A stretch of DNA of 64,000 nt, taken from Paenibacillus sp. JNUCC32 (GTDB lineage: Bacteria > Bacillota > Bacilli > Paenibacillales > Paenibacillaceae). The translations under genes and the position numbers were made by a program. Under the pieces are notes generated by a model, which was not told the DNA's origin, made no database searches, and saw only the letters and a list, made by a program, of their open reading frames with translations. The stretch is from contig NZ_CP062260.1 of assembly GCF_014863545.1 (NCBI RefSeq), forward strand, positions 1,736,001 to 1,800,000. The letters are read 5' to 3'. Positions 47,878-56,286 of the stretch are shown in pieces; the first letter of the stretch is position 1; each line of letters opens with the position of its first letter.

Positions 47878-50496
47878 ATGAAGAGATCTTACGCGGCGGA
47901 AAGGCGGTACTTGCAAAAGGGATTGAGTTTGTTCTTCGCGGTTGTCATGCTGGCAAGTGTCGGATTATGGCCAGCTTCGAAGGTCAAGGCAGCAGATTCC
48001 ACGGTTACCTCGATGGATTACTTTTCGGCGGCTGACGGACCGGTCATCTCCAAATCAGGAGTCGGACAGGCCAGCTATGGCTTTGTCATGCCCATATTCA
48101 ACGGAGGCGCAGCTACTTGGAATGATGTAGCCCAAGACGTGGGCGTTAAAGTGAAAGTGGGCGGCAGCTGGGTCGATATCGATAGTGTGAGCAGCTTTAT
48201 TTACAATCAGAATTGGGGACATTGGAGCGACGGAGGATTTACAGGTTATTGGTTCACGCTTTCTGCAACGACAGAGATTCAGCTGTACTCGAAAGCGAAT
48301 GGGGTTACCCTGGATTACAGGCTGGTGTTTCAGAACATTAACAAAACCACGATCACAGCCATGACGCCGACCCAGGGGCCGCAGATTACTGCAAGTTTTA
48401 CGGGTGGCGCCGGTTTTACCTACCCTACGTTCAATAACGATCCTGCCGTGACCTATGCAGCCGTCGCTGATGATTTGAAGGTGTATGTGAAACCGGTTAA
48501 CAGCAGCACCTGGATCGACATCGACAACAACGCTGCAAGCGGCTGGATCTATGATCATAATTTCGGACAATTCACCGATGGAGGCGGCGGGTACTGGTTT
48601 AACGTTACGGAGTCGATCCACGTCAAATTGGAATCGAAAGCCTCCGGGGTTAACGTTGTGTATACCATCACTTTTAATGAAGCCGTACGAAACTCATATG
48701 TCATTACGCCTTATGAGGGTACGACCTTTACGGCAGATGCAAACGGTTCGATCGGCATTCCGCTGCCTAAGATTGACGGGGGAGCGCCGATAGGCAAGGA
48801 GCTTGATAATTTCGTATACCAGATTAACATCAACGGGCAGTGGGTTGAGCTGGGGAATTCCGGCCAGAGCGGATTTACATACGCTGCCAATGGCTACAAC
48901 AACATGTCCGATGCGAATCAGTGGGGATATTGGGCCGATTATATTTACGGCCTGTGGTTTCAGCCCATCCAGGAAGATATGCAGATCCGGATCGGCTATC
49001 CACTGAACGGGCAAAAAGGCGGCAGCGTGGGCAGCAATTACGTCAACTACACGTTGATCGGCAATCCCGATGCTCCTCGTCCGGATGTAAGCGACCAAGA
49101 GGATATTGCGATCGGGACACCAAGCGACCCGGCCATTCAAGGCATGAACCTCATTTGGCAGGATGAATTTAATGGCACGACATTGGATACAAGCAAATGG
49201 AACTATGAACAAGGTTATTATCTCAATGATGATCCAAACACCTGGGGCTGGGGCAACGCGGAGCTGCAGCATTATACCGATAGTGCGCAAAATGTGTTCG
49301 TGCAGGACGGGAAGCTGAACATCCGCGCATTGAACGATCCCAAGTCTTTCCCGCAGGATCCAAACCGGTATGCCCAATACTCCTCCGGTAAGATTAACAC
49401 GAAGAATCATTTTACCCTGAAGTACGGACGAGTCGACTTCCGTGCCAAACTGCCAACAGGAAATGGCGTATGGCCGGCACTATGGATGCTGCCGCAAGAC
49501 AGCCCTTACGGAACATGGGCAGCATCCGGCGAAATCGACGTGATGGAAGCGAGAGGGAGATTGCCAGGCTCGACGAGCGGTGCCGTGCACTTCGGTGGAA
49601 CATGGCCGGCGAACCAACATATTTCTGGCGAATATCATTTCCCGGAAGGGCAGAACATCAACAATGACTATCATGTCTATTCCGTCGTATGGGAAGAGGA
49701 CAACATCAAATGGTATGTGGATGGCAAGTTCTTCTTCAAGGTGACGAATGAACAATGGTATTCCTTGGCGGCACCGAACAATCCGAACGCACCTTTCGAT
49801 CAGCCTTTCTACCTCATCATGAATCTGGCGCTCGGCGGAAATTTTGACGGCGGCATTTCTCCGAATCCGTCCGATATTCCTGCTACGATGCAGGTCGATT
49901 ATGTGCGGGTTTATAAAGAAAACGGCAGCGGAAATCCCGGAAATGTGCCGGTTACCGGCGTCACGCTGAATCCAACCTCCGGACAAGTGGAAGTGGGGCA
50001 GAGTCTTCAGTTAAACGCCGGCATAGCGCCCTCCAATGCAACGAATAAGCAGGTCACTTGGTCCGTTTCGGGTGCGAGTGTTGCCTCTGTGAGTCAGGAA
50101 GGCGTCGTGACGGGGCTCGCTCCGGGTACGGCAACCGTTACGGCTACAAGCGTCGATGGCCAGAAAACCGCTTCTTCCACGATCACGGTGGTACCGGCGC
50201 CATCCAGCGTGATTGTCATCGGCGATGAGGTGAGGGGACTGAAAAAAATCGGCAATGACCTGCTGTTCTATATCAACGGCGCAACCTTTGCCGATCTGCA
50301 TTACAAGATCAATAACGGCGGGCAGCTGAACGTAGCCATGACCCCAACGGGGAACGGCAACTATACTTACCCTGTAAACAATCTCAAGCAAGGGGACACC
50401 GTCGAGTACTTTTTCACCTATAACCCGGGACAAGGAGCCTTGGATACCCCTTGGCTCACCTATATCCATGGCGTGACCCAAGGAACGCCGGAGTAA
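47878..50496 (+). CDS. Secreted GH16 endo-beta-1,3-glucanase (laminarinase) with CBM56
   Basis: 872 residues. Signal peptide (LFFAVVMLASVGLWPASKVKA). Three related modules of about 105-125 residues (about 40-400) share W(V/I)-(D/E)-(I/L)...WGxW/FGxF...GxWF patterns. The GH16 domain (about 423-680) has the catalytic triad E552, D554, E557 in GEIDVMEA. Then a bacterial Ig-like Big_2 domain (about 690-770) and a C-terminal CBM56-like module binding beta-1,3-glucan (about 775-872, LKKIGNDLLFYINGATF). AAGGGAGGG precedes ATG. It degrades fungal or algal beta-1,3-glucans outside the cell. Confidence 0.92.
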   Translation: MKRSYAAERRYLQKGLSLFFAVVMLASVGLWPASKVKAADSTVTSMDYFSAADGPVISKSGVGQASYGFVMPIFNGGAATWNDVAQDVGVKVKVGGSWVDIDSVSSFIYNQNWGHWSDGGFTGYWFTLSATTEIQLYSKANGVTLDYRLVFQNINKTTITAMTPTQGPQITASFTGGAGFTYPTFNNDPAVTYAAVADDLKVYVKPVNSSTWIDIDNNAASGWIYDHNFGQFTDGGGGYWFNVTESIHVKLESKASGVNVVYTITFNEAVRNSYVITPYEGTTFTADANGSIGIPLPKIDGGAPIGKELDNFVYQININGQWVELGNSGQSGFTYAANGYNNMSDANQWGYWADYIYGLWFQPIQEDMQIRIGYPLNGQKGGSVGSNYVNYTLIGNPDAPRPDVSDQEDIAIGTPSDPAIQGMNLIWQDEFNGTTLDTSKWNYEQGYYLNDDPNTWGWGNAELQHYTDSAQNVFVQDGKLNIRALNDPKSFPQDPNRYAQYSSGKINTKNHFTLKYGRVDFRAKLPTGNGVWPALWMLPQDSPYGTWAASGEIDVMEARGRLPGSTSGAVHFGGTWPANQHISGEYHFPEGQNINNDYHVYSVVWEEDNIKWYVDGKFFFKVTNEQWYSLAAPNNPNAPFDQPFYLIMNLALGGNFDGGISPNPSDIPATMQVDYVRVYKENGSGNPGNVPVTGVTLNPTSGQVEVGQSLQLNAGIAPSNATNKQVTWSVSGASVASVSQEGVVTGLAPGTATVTATSVDGQKTASSTITVVPAPSSVIVIGDEVRGLKKIGNDLLFYINGATFADLHYKINNGGQLNVAMTPTGNGNYTYPVNNLKQGDTVEYFFTYNPGQGALDTPWLTYIHGVTQGTPE

Positions 50497-50576
50497 ATCG
50501 ATACTTCGGCAGATCATTGCTATTAACTGGAGATACGGTTATTTATTTCGGTTGCAGGAGTACAATTCACATCCTC

Positions 50577-50628
50577 TAACAGACGGGGGCGAAGTCTTAC
50601 GACTTTCCTCCGTCTGTTATTTTGTTTT
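50577..50628 (+). terminator. Terminator after the GH16 gene
   Basis: TAACAGACGG and CCGTCTGTTA form the stem, followed by TTTTGTTTTT. The gap 50629-50838 holds no gene I can support. Confidence 0.75.
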
Positions 50629-50838
50629 TCTTATAGATCATCACGCGGGTATTGCAACTCGGCTTGAAACATCGGGAAGAAACGCATGGGTTCAATAACT
50701 CCTTAACAGGAACCATTTTTTTGAGTCGCTTTACCAAACGATAAGCCTTGTGTTTTGATATAGTTATGGAAGAAGCTGCCGCGAACACTCGAAAACAATC
50801 TTGTAATTTTATGACCCGCCACCAGGGAGGAGATGCGG

Positions 50839-51291
50839 ATGAGCAAGCGCTTTTGGTATGTCTTTTTGGCAATTTGCGTCCTGATGCTGCTTAGCGCGAC
50901 GGTATATTCGGCAAGTCAAAACCGTACCTCGTTCAAGGAGCTGGTCCTTGATCAGCTGAAGGAGTCCGGCTCGATCCGTGAGCTGGACATTGTAAGAAAC
51001 CGGAACCGCCCGAAGGAGCAGCAGCTGAAAATGACGGATCAAGCGGAGATTGATCGCATCGTGAACGGCTTCTCGGATCTCAAACTGCGTAAGAACAGCG
51101 TAAGGGATCACAGCGGCGACGAATATGAGATCCTGTTGAGTACCGAAAACGGGCCGACCTTCACGCTAGTCGTTAATAGTCCGGACCATATACTGATTTA
51201 TAACCATTCGAGCAAGCATAAAAGATACGGCAAGGAGTATAAAATCGTGAGCGATTTTGCTCCAGGCATCCTTGAATCCCTGTTCCGGTGA
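50839..51291 (+). CDS. Hypothetical membrane-anchored or secreted small protein
   Basis: 150 residues from ATG 50839, 6 bases after GGGAGGAG. N-terminal hydrophobic segment (FWYVFLAICVLMLLSATVYSA, about 5-25), then a soluble domain of about 120 residues with LKMTDQAEIDRIVNGFSDLKLRK and YEILLSTENGPTFTLVV. I do not recognise the family. Monocistronic with its own terminator. Confidence 0.75.
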   Translation: MSKRFWYVFLAICVLMLLSATVYSASQNRTSFKELVLDQLKESGSIRELDIVRNRNRPKEQQLKMTDQAEIDRIVNGFSDLKLRKNSVRDHSGDEYEILLSTENGPTFTLVVNSPDHILIYNHSSKHKRYGKEYKIVSDFAPGILESLFR

Positions 51292-51307
51292 CAAATTGTT
51301 GGATGAA

Positions 51308-51338
51308 AGCATTCTTCGTATTGAAGAATGCTTTTTTT
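51308..51338 (+). terminator. Terminator after the small membrane protein
   Basis: AGCATTCTTC-GTATT-GAAGAATGCT followed by T7. Confidence 0.85.
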
Positions 51339-51465
51339 CTTTTGCAGAATACAAGGTGTAATCGAGTAACAGTAATAATATAATCAAAAACAACAATGAT
51401 TTATTGTAAATCGATAAATTATATGTTAAAGTCAAAAATGAAAATATCGAAGTGAGGTGCTCTTG

Positions 51466-51948
51466 ATGAAACAAGTTTCAACGCTCTTTTTAAAGGTGGC
51501 TGTTATTCTTATCGGTATTCCGATTCTTGCTTTGTGCATCTTTTTGGTGCCGGAGATCGCGAATTTTGCTGCCGAGCTGTATCCGGATATGAGTTATATT
51601 AAATATCTGGTATTCATCGATTTTTATGCCGCGGCGATCCCGTTTTACTATGCGCTGTATCAAGCCTTTAAGCTTTTAAGTTATATTGATAAGAACAAGG
51701 CGTTCTCGGAATGGTCTGTACGAGCTTTAAAGCGTATAAAATACTGTGCAATCACAATCAGCAGCTTGTTCGTGGTTGGCCTGCCGCTGTTCTATCTTGT
51801 CGCGGAGAAAGACGATGCCCCGGGCATCATCTTGATCGGATTGGTCTTGATTTTCGCCTCCATGGTGATTGCCGTTTTTGCCGCCGTCCTTCAAAGGCTG
51901 TTACAAGAAGCGATTGATATCAAATCGGAAAACGACTTAATAATCTGA
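51466..51948 (+). CDS. DUF2975 membrane protein (YoaS-like)
   Basis: 160 residues from ATG 51466 (GTGAGGTG upstream). Four membrane segments; the DUF2975 core is visible (FYYALYQAFKLLSYIDKNKAFSEWSVRALKRIKYC). Followed after 11 bases by a small XRE regulator, the same pair as yoaS-yozG of B. subtilis. Function unknown. Confidence 0.88.
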   Translation: MKQVSTLFLKVAVILIGIPILALCIFLVPEIANFAAELYPDMSYIKYLVFIDFYAAAIPFYYALYQAFKLLSYIDKNKAFSEWSVRALKRIKYCAITISSLFVVGLPLFYLVAEKDDAPGIILIGLVLIFASMVIAVFAAVLQRLLQEAIDIKSENDLII

Positions 51949-51959
51949 GGTGAAACGAC

Positions 51960-52181
51960 ATGGCCATAATAATCAATATCGATGTGATGCTGGCTAAACG
52001 AAAAATGAGCGTTACGGAGCTTTCGGAGAAGGTTGGAATAACGATGGCCAATCTCTCCATATTGAAGAACGGAAAGGCGAAAGCGATTCGATTATCGACA
52101 TTAGAGGCGATTTGTAAGGCTTTGGAATGTCAGCCCGGAGATATTTTAGAATATCGAATGGACGAAGACCAGCTGGAATAA
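51960..52181 (+). CDS. Small XRE-type HTH regulator (YozG-like)
   Basis: 73 residues, essentially one Cro/C1 helix-turn-helix: MLAKRKMSVTELSEKVGITMANLSILKNGKAKAIRLSTLEAICKALECQPGDIL, given here as the core at about 9-63. GAGGTGAAACGAC upstream. Partner of the DUF2975 gene and probably its regulator. Confidence 0.9.
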   Translation: MAIIINIDVMLAKRKMSVTELSEKVGITMANLSILKNGKAKAIRLSTLEAICKALECQPGDILEYRMDEDQLE

Positions 52182-52210
52182 AAATGGAGCATCCTAATTA
52201 AACGCAAAAA

Positions 52211-52245
52211 GGCTTAGGACCCGCCATAAAAGGCTGCCCTAAGCC
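52211..52245. terminator. Hairpin between convergent genes
   Basis: GGCTTAGG...CCTAAGCC with A-rich DNA on its left side, so it would mainly stop minus-strand transcripts from the ABC-F gene. Confidence 0.55.
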
Positions 52246-52303
52246 AAACGGTTTACACAGCGAAACAACATACCCTATCATCCGCTTGAAGAGCGATCGG
52301 TGA

Positions 52304-53767
52304 TTAAGCCCTCTGAATGATTTTTTTGTCCTCGATTACATATACGGTATCGGCTACATTCTCGATCAAACGGACATCGTGCGATATGAATATGATCGTT
52401 CCCGCATAGTGCTTCATCAATTGTTCAAGCGCTTCCACCGCAGGAAGATCCAGAAAATTGCTGGGTTCATCCATCAGCAGGATGTTGTACCGTCCTAACA
52501 GCATTTTGGCAAGCTGCAATTTCATGATTTCTCCGCCGCTCAACACGGATAAAGACTTTCTTACGTCCTGTTGAGAAAATCCCATCGATGCCAGAACGGC
52601 TCGGATGTCCGACACTTCATAATCACTGTCTTCCAACATGAACTCCATAACCCCTTGATCAGGGTCAAACTTGTAACCCGTTTGGGCAAAATAACCGATT
52701 TCCGCTTTAGGGGATACGGAAATACCATGCTCACGATGGAGTATCATCTTGAAAAGCGTCGTTTTCCCGGATCCATTCCCGCCGGTGACCGCGATCTTGG
52801 CGCCCAATGGAAACTGGAAGGAGGCCTCCTCGAAAATTTCCTTGCCCTCAAACTGTTTGCAAATGTCTTTCCCTGTAATCGGAAACGGATGATGAAGCTC
52901 CAAGGCTTTGCTTTGCCGAAAACGGATGGATCGCATGGCTTCAGGAGGTTTCACCTCACCAAGAGCTTCGATTCGATGCTCCATATTTTTAGCGGCATTA
53001 TGGAGCTTTTTCTGTTTGCTTCCCGTCGATTTTTGATGAGCCAGGCGGCCGCCGCCTTCGGAGCTGTTTTTTCGTGAAGCGCCTTTGGCCTTTTGATCCA
53101 CTTTTCGAGCCTGGCTAAGCTTTTCGGTAATGGCTTTCTCCAGCCGCTCCCGTTCCGCAGTAAATTGCTTGTATTTTTCAGCCTGACTATGCCGCTCCTC
53201 TTCTTTTTGGCGCAGGAAATCGGAATATCCGCCCCAGTACTCCGTGATTTTCCCCTCATTCAACTCCCAGATCTTATCGACGACTTGGTCAAGGAAATAA
53301 CGGTCGTGACTGATGATGAGCAAGGCGCCGGAATAATATTTAAGCTGGTGGATCAGAAAGTCTATGCCATCCCGATCCAGGTGACATGTCGGCTCATCGG
53401 CAAAAATTCCGTGCACCTCTCCGGAGAGGGCCTGTGCTATTTTTAGCCGTGTTTCTTCACCGCCGCTCATATATTCCGCTTCACAGCTCTCAATTCCCAG
53501 CTTGCCGATTAAAGCGTAATCTTGAATCTCCTGTACAATGACATCATCCAATTGGGGAATATAACGGAAGTTGCCTTCCCGAATGACAGTACCTTGGGAC
53601 AAAGGAATTTCCCCCAGCAAGGCTTTTAGCAGTGTGCTTTTACCTGCTCCGTTCGCGCCTACGAGACCGATTCGGTCATAGTCGTAAAGCTCCAGTCCAT
53701 CAATGTCCAGTACATCGCGCCCCGAATATTCCACAACCATATCTTTTGCTTTTATCAAAAATCCCAT
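52304..53767 (-). CDS. ABC-F ATPase, Msr/Vga-like ribosome protection protein
   Basis: 487 residues, two ABC domains and no membrane segment. Domain 1: Walker [10 protein letters not shown] (37-45), signature MSGGEE (100-105), Walker [11 protein letters not shown] (122-131). A charged linker (about 187-295, [15 protein letters not shown]) reaches the ribosomal peptidyl transferase centre in this family. Domain 2: Walker [10 protein letters not shown] (329-337), signature LSGGE (409-413), [11 protein letters not shown] (430-440). Length equals Msr(A) (488). ABC-F proteins of this type dislodge macrolides, lincosamides or streptogramins. AAGGAGG precedes ATG. The long leader has an msr/erm-like arrest peptide (54187-54213), which supports a macrolide-type role. 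Confidence 0.9.
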   Translation of the reverse strand: MGFLIKAKDMVVEYSGRDVLDIDGLELYDYDRIGLVGANGAGKSTLLKALLGEIPLSQGTVIREGNFRYIPQLDDVIVQEIQDYALIGKLGIESCEAEYMSGGEETRLKIAQALSGEVHGIFADEPTCHLDRDGIDFLIHQLKYYSGALLIISHDRYFLDQVVDKIWELNEGKITEYWGGYSDFLRQKEEERHSQAEKYKQFTAERERLEKAITEKLSQARKVDQKAKGASRKNSSEGGGRLAHQKSTGSKQKKLHNAAKNMEHRIEALGEVKPPEAMRSIRFRQSKALELHHPFPITGKDICKQFEGKEIFEEASFQFPLGAKIAVTGGNGSGKTTLFKMILHREHGISVSPKAEIGYFAQTGYKFDPDQGVMEFMLEDSDYEVSDIRAVLASMGFSQQDVRKSLSVLSGGEIMKLQLAKMLLGRYNILLMDEPSNFLDLPAVEALEQLMKHYAGTIIFISHDVRLIENVADTVYVIEDKKIIQRA

Positions 53768-53800
53768 ATGGATTCCTCCTTCAAAAATCGCAGTTTCTGT

Positions 53801-53818
53801 TCGCAGGATCGCCTGCGA
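53801..53818 (-). promoter_or_regulatory. Hairpin near the ABC-F ribosome site
   Basis: TCGCAGG-ATCG-CCTGCGA, 7 bp. On the minus strand its ATCGCAG arm can alternatively pair with CTGCGAT, which runs directly into TTTTGAAGGAGG at the gene's ribosome site. This looks like alternative pairing controlling read-through or translation. Confidence 0.5.
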
Positions 53819-53833
53819 TTGAAGAAGAGAGGA

Positions 53834-53866
53834 TTAAATGAAGAAGAACCAATGCATGGATCTCAT
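53834..53866 (-). CDS. Second possible leader ORF, MRSMHWFFFI
   Basis: Ten codons in the ABC-F leader with AAGGGG 8 bases upstream. It ends 66 bases before the ABC-F start. Only the ribosome site and position support it; no known leader of this sequence comes to mind. Confidence 0.35.
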   Translation of the reverse strand: MRSMHWFFFI

Positions 53867-54002
53867 AAGATTTGCCCCTTTACGTTTTTATTGACCATAC
53901 GCCTGATAGAGAAAAAAACGCCTGTCCAGCCCAAATCGCAGGGATGTCGTTTCCCATGAGGTTGGATTGTACCATGTCCGATGTTCGGCCGTTTTTTGGC
54001 AA

Positions 54003-54046
54003 TAAAAAATGCAGATCCGAGTCCACAACGGGGCTTAAATCTGCAT
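54003..54046 (-). terminator. Terminator/attenuator in the ABC-F leader
   Basis: On the minus strand ATGCAGAT pairs with ATCTGCAT around a GC-rich middle, followed by U6. It lies between the leader peptide and the ABC-F gene, so transcription must read through it. Confidence 0.65.
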
Positions 54047-54064
54047 GGATAACGAGAGAAGATG

Positions 54065-54102
54065 GCGACACAAAGGCAAAGCAAAAAAGCTAACCGTGTC
54101 GC
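54065..54102 (-). promoter_or_regulatory. Leader stem-loop, possible anti-terminator element
   Basis: GCGACAC and GTGTCGC pair perfectly around 24 bases. It sits between two candidate terminators in the ABC-F leader. Confidence 0.45.
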
Positions 54103-54136
54103 AATCTATGTCTACATACGCAGGAAATAAGCAGCT

Positions 54137-54177
54137 CAAAAAAAGCCCACATTTGTGGTTGGAACATCCGCTTTTTG
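54137..54177 (-). terminator. First attenuator hairpin after the leader peptide
   Basis: On the minus strand AAAAAGC pairs with GCTTTTT around an inner CCAC/GTGG stem, followed by U7. It begins 9 bases after the leader stop codon, where a stalled ribosome would disturb it. Confidence 0.5.
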
Positions 54178-54186
54178 ATTGCCAGC

Positions 54187-54213
54187 TTATCTTATACGCA
54201 TGGAATGTAACAT
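54187..54213 (-). CDS. Macrolide-type arrest leader peptide MLHSMRIR
   Basis: Eight codons and TAA, with AGGAGG 10 bases before ATG. The peptide resembles the msr(A) leader MTASMRLK and the ermD leader start MTHSMRLR: Met, then SMR, then a hydrophobic residue and a basic residue. The R-I-R end is the +x+ motif at which macrolide-bound ribosomes stall. It lies about 27 bases after the predicted transcription start and immediately before attenuator hairpins. Function inferred from these matches. Confidence 0.75.
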   Translation of the reverse strand: MLHSMRIR

Positions 54214-54246
54214 AGATCACGAGCCTCCTCATCAATGATACGTTGA

Positions 54247-54275
54247 ATTCTAACATTGACGGCTATACCTGTCAA
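54247..54275 (-). promoter_or_regulatory. Sigma-A promoter of the ABC-F leader
   Basis: On the minus strand TTGACA, a 17-bp spacer and TAGAAT with TG one base upstream (extended -10). Near consensus. Transcription would start around 54240. Confidence 0.8.
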
Positions 54276-54469
54276 TGAAGATGGGTCAGTCCACCATAAG
54301 GAGAAGCGGGGTGTTTTTAAAGAGAAAGAAGCAACATGGTTAACTTTGGTGGTAAGGCTGCACAAGCCGACTTATGATATAATTCTTCGTAATTAATATA
54401 TTTCCATCCTTACCCGGATATCTACGTGATTTGTGAATGAATACTGTACAAAAAAGGAAGTGGATTATA

Positions 54470-55177
54470 TTGGAATTCGACGTGGTTATGCAGGAACTGG
54501 AGGCACTCGGCAAGGAACGGATTAAAAAAACCTATATGAGCAATGGTGCCCAGGAGCCGCTTTTTGGGGTTGCTACTGGCGCAATGAAGCCATTAGCAAA
54601 GCAAATCAAGAAAAATCAACCTTTAGCAGAGCAGCTTTACGCCACCGGCAATTATGATGCGATGTATTTTGCCGGCATTATTGCAGACCCCATGATCATG
54701 ACGGAAGCCGATTTCGATCGTTGGATGGATCGCGCTTATTTTTATATGTTGTCAGATTATGTGGTTGCCGTGACTTTGGCCGAAACGGAAATTGCGCAAG
54801 CTGTTGCCGATAAGTGGATCGCTAGCGGTGAAGAGCTTAAAATGTCGGCAGGCTGGAGCTGCTACTGCTGGCTTTTGGGTAACCGTGCGGACGCTGCATT
54901 TGATACCGTCAAGATCGAGAGCATGCTCGAACAGGTGAAAAACACGATCCACGACTCCCCTGAACGAACGAAATCCGCTATGAACAATTTTATATACACC
55001 GTAGGGGTTTCTTATTTGCCAAGCCATGATAAGGCGGTAGAAATCGCGAAGGCCGTCGGACCAGTCGAAATCAAAAGGGACAAGAAGAAGAGCAGCATCC
55101 TGCTGGCTTCCGACAATATTCAAAAAGAGATCGAGAGAGGGAAGATCGGATTTAAACGCAAATATGTAAGGTGTTAG
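54470..55177 (+). CDS. DNA alkylation repair protein (AlkD-like HEAT fold)
   Basis: About 235 residues from TTG 54470, spaced after AAGGAAGTGG; ATG 54437 is upstream but inside a region without a ribosome site. All-helical, with PLFGVATGAMKPLAKQI, LAEQLYATGNYDAMYFAGIIADP and FDRWMDRAYFYMLSDYVV typical of the DNA_alkylation family, which removes N-alkylated bases. Catalytic Asp/Trp residues of AlkD cannot be placed with certainty, so it may be a related non-catalytic protein. Confidence 0.85.
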   Translation: MEFDVVMQELEALGKERIKKTYMSNGAQEPLFGVATGAMKPLAKQIKKNQPLAEQLYATGNYDAMYFAGIIADPMIMTEADFDRWMDRAYFYMLSDYVVAVTLAETEIAQAVADKWIASGEELKMSAGWSCYCWLLGNRADAAFDTVKIESMLEQVKNTIHDSPERTKSAMNNFIYTVGVSYLPSHDKAVEIAKAVGPVEIKRDKKKSSILLASDNIQKEIERGKIGFKRKYVRC

Positions 55178-55238
55178 GAACGTCTGCAATAGGAAGAATC
55201 GAGCTCAATCGAATAGGGACAAAATATAAGCATGCATA

Positions 55239-55264
55239 AGTCGCGGTAAACGCGGCTTTTTTTG
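55239..55264 (+). terminator. Terminator after the DNA repair gene
   Basis: GTCGCG-GTAAA-CGCGGC followed by T7. Confidence 0.8.
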
Positions 55265-55393
55265 TTTATGTTATCGGCAAGGTTAGCGGCAAGTTATCAA
55301 CGAATCCTGATCGCCCCATTACTTACTATAATTACCAAGATAATCTAGACATCATATTTAATTTGTTAATTTTTTATGTAACCGCTGTCATCC

Positions 55394-55399
55394 TATAAT
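55394..55399 (+). promoter_or_regulatory. -10 box of the xylanase promoter
   Basis: TATAAT 86 bases before the xylanase start. No good -35 is seen at 17 bp. It would place the mRNA 5' end just before GAAAGGAGG. Confidence 0.5.
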
Positions 55400-55406
55400 T
55401 TGTTTA

Positions 55407-55415
55407 GAAAGGAGG
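55407..55415 (+). promoter_or_regulatory. Shine-Dalgarno-like mRNA stabiliser (STAB-SD) in the xylanase 5' UTR
   Basis: GAAAGGAGG matches the STAB-SD that stabilises cry3A mRNA in Bacillus. It lies 69 bases before the xylanase ATG, which has its own AGAGGAGG. No proper start codon follows this copy. Confidence 0.6.
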
Positions 55416-55484
55416 TGAAAGTAAAAAAAAGAGAATCATTCGACATTCGGTTGTACAGAGCAAACACAAAAGAGGAGGTAGATT

Positions 55485-56120
55485 ATGATTAAGTTTAGTA
55501 AAAAGGTAATGACGCTGGTGCTGGCAGCTTCCATGAGTTTTGGTTTGTTTGCAACAACCTCAAACGCAGCGACGGACTACTGGCAGAATTGGACCGATGG
55601 CGGCGGCACGGTCAATGCCGTTAACGGCTCCGGAGGCAATTACAGCGTAACGTGGCAAAATACCGGGAATTTCGTTGTCGGCAAAGGCTGGAATACCGGA
55701 TCGCCGAACCGGACGATTAACTACAATGCCGGCGTCTGGGCGCCTTCCGGCAACGGGTATTTGACGCTCTACGGCTGGACGAGAAACTCGCTGATCGAAT
55801 ATTACGTCGTTGACAGCTGGGGTACTTACCGGCCTACCGGAACGCATAAAGGCACCGTGACCAGCGATGGGGGCACCTATGACATCTATACAACGATGCG
55901 ATACAACGCGCCCTCGATTGACGGCACACAAACATTTGCCCAGTATTGGAGCGTTCGGCAATCGAAGAGAGCTACAGGCGTAAACTCCAGCATCACGTTC
56001 AGCAACCACGTGAACGCATGGGCAAGCAAAGGAATGAATTTGGGAAGCAGCTGGTCTTACCAGGTGTTAGCGACAGAGGGCTATCAAAGCAGCGGGAGCT
56101 CCAACGTAACGGTGTGGTAA
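55485..56120 (+). CDS. xynA: Secreted GH11 endo-1,4-beta-xylanase
   Basis: 211 residues. Signal peptide about 1-28 ([19 protein letters not shown]). The single beta-jelly-roll GH11 domain is complete: [15 protein letters not shown], nucleophile E105 in LIEYYVV, acid/base E198 in [10 protein letters not shown]. Length and sequence are very close to B. subtilis XynA. Cuts xylan backbones outside the cell. AGAGGAGG precedes ATG. It is unlinked here to any xyloside importer. Confidence 0.96.
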   Translation: MIKFSKKVMTLVLAASMSFGLFATTSNAATDYWQNWTDGGGTVNAVNGSGGNYSVTWQNTGNFVVGKGWNTGSPNRTINYNAGVWAPSGNGYLTLYGWTRNSLIEYYVVDSWGTYRPTGTHKGTVTSDGGTYDIYTTMRYNAPSIDGTQTFAQYWSVRQSKRATGVNSSITFSNHVNAWASKGMNLGSSWSYQVLATEGYQSSGSSNVTVW

Positions 56121-56286
56121 CTTCCTGACCATCAATCATAAGTAAGCCGTCATCCTAACCAAACCGTTATCCGGATGCGTTGCAGGCCGTTCTCTGTCTG
56201 AGCAGCGGCCTCGACGTTGCCGGAGGCGAGTTGCAGACCGGGGCATGACTTATCGGTTCTTCCATCAGCTTAAAGGAGATCTATCC

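Noticed and set aside
50597..50872. 91-codon minus-strand frame
   Set aside because: Overlaps the terminator and the start of the next gene; no ribosome site or known motif.
54035..54256. 73-codon frame through the ABC-F leader
   Set aside because: It would need a GTG or upstream start and would override the far better supported MLHSMRIR leader with AGGAGG.
55412..55490. GTG-started 25-codon frame before xynA
   Set aside because: The GTG is part of the AGGAGG itself, leaving no spacing; the element fits a stabiliser better.
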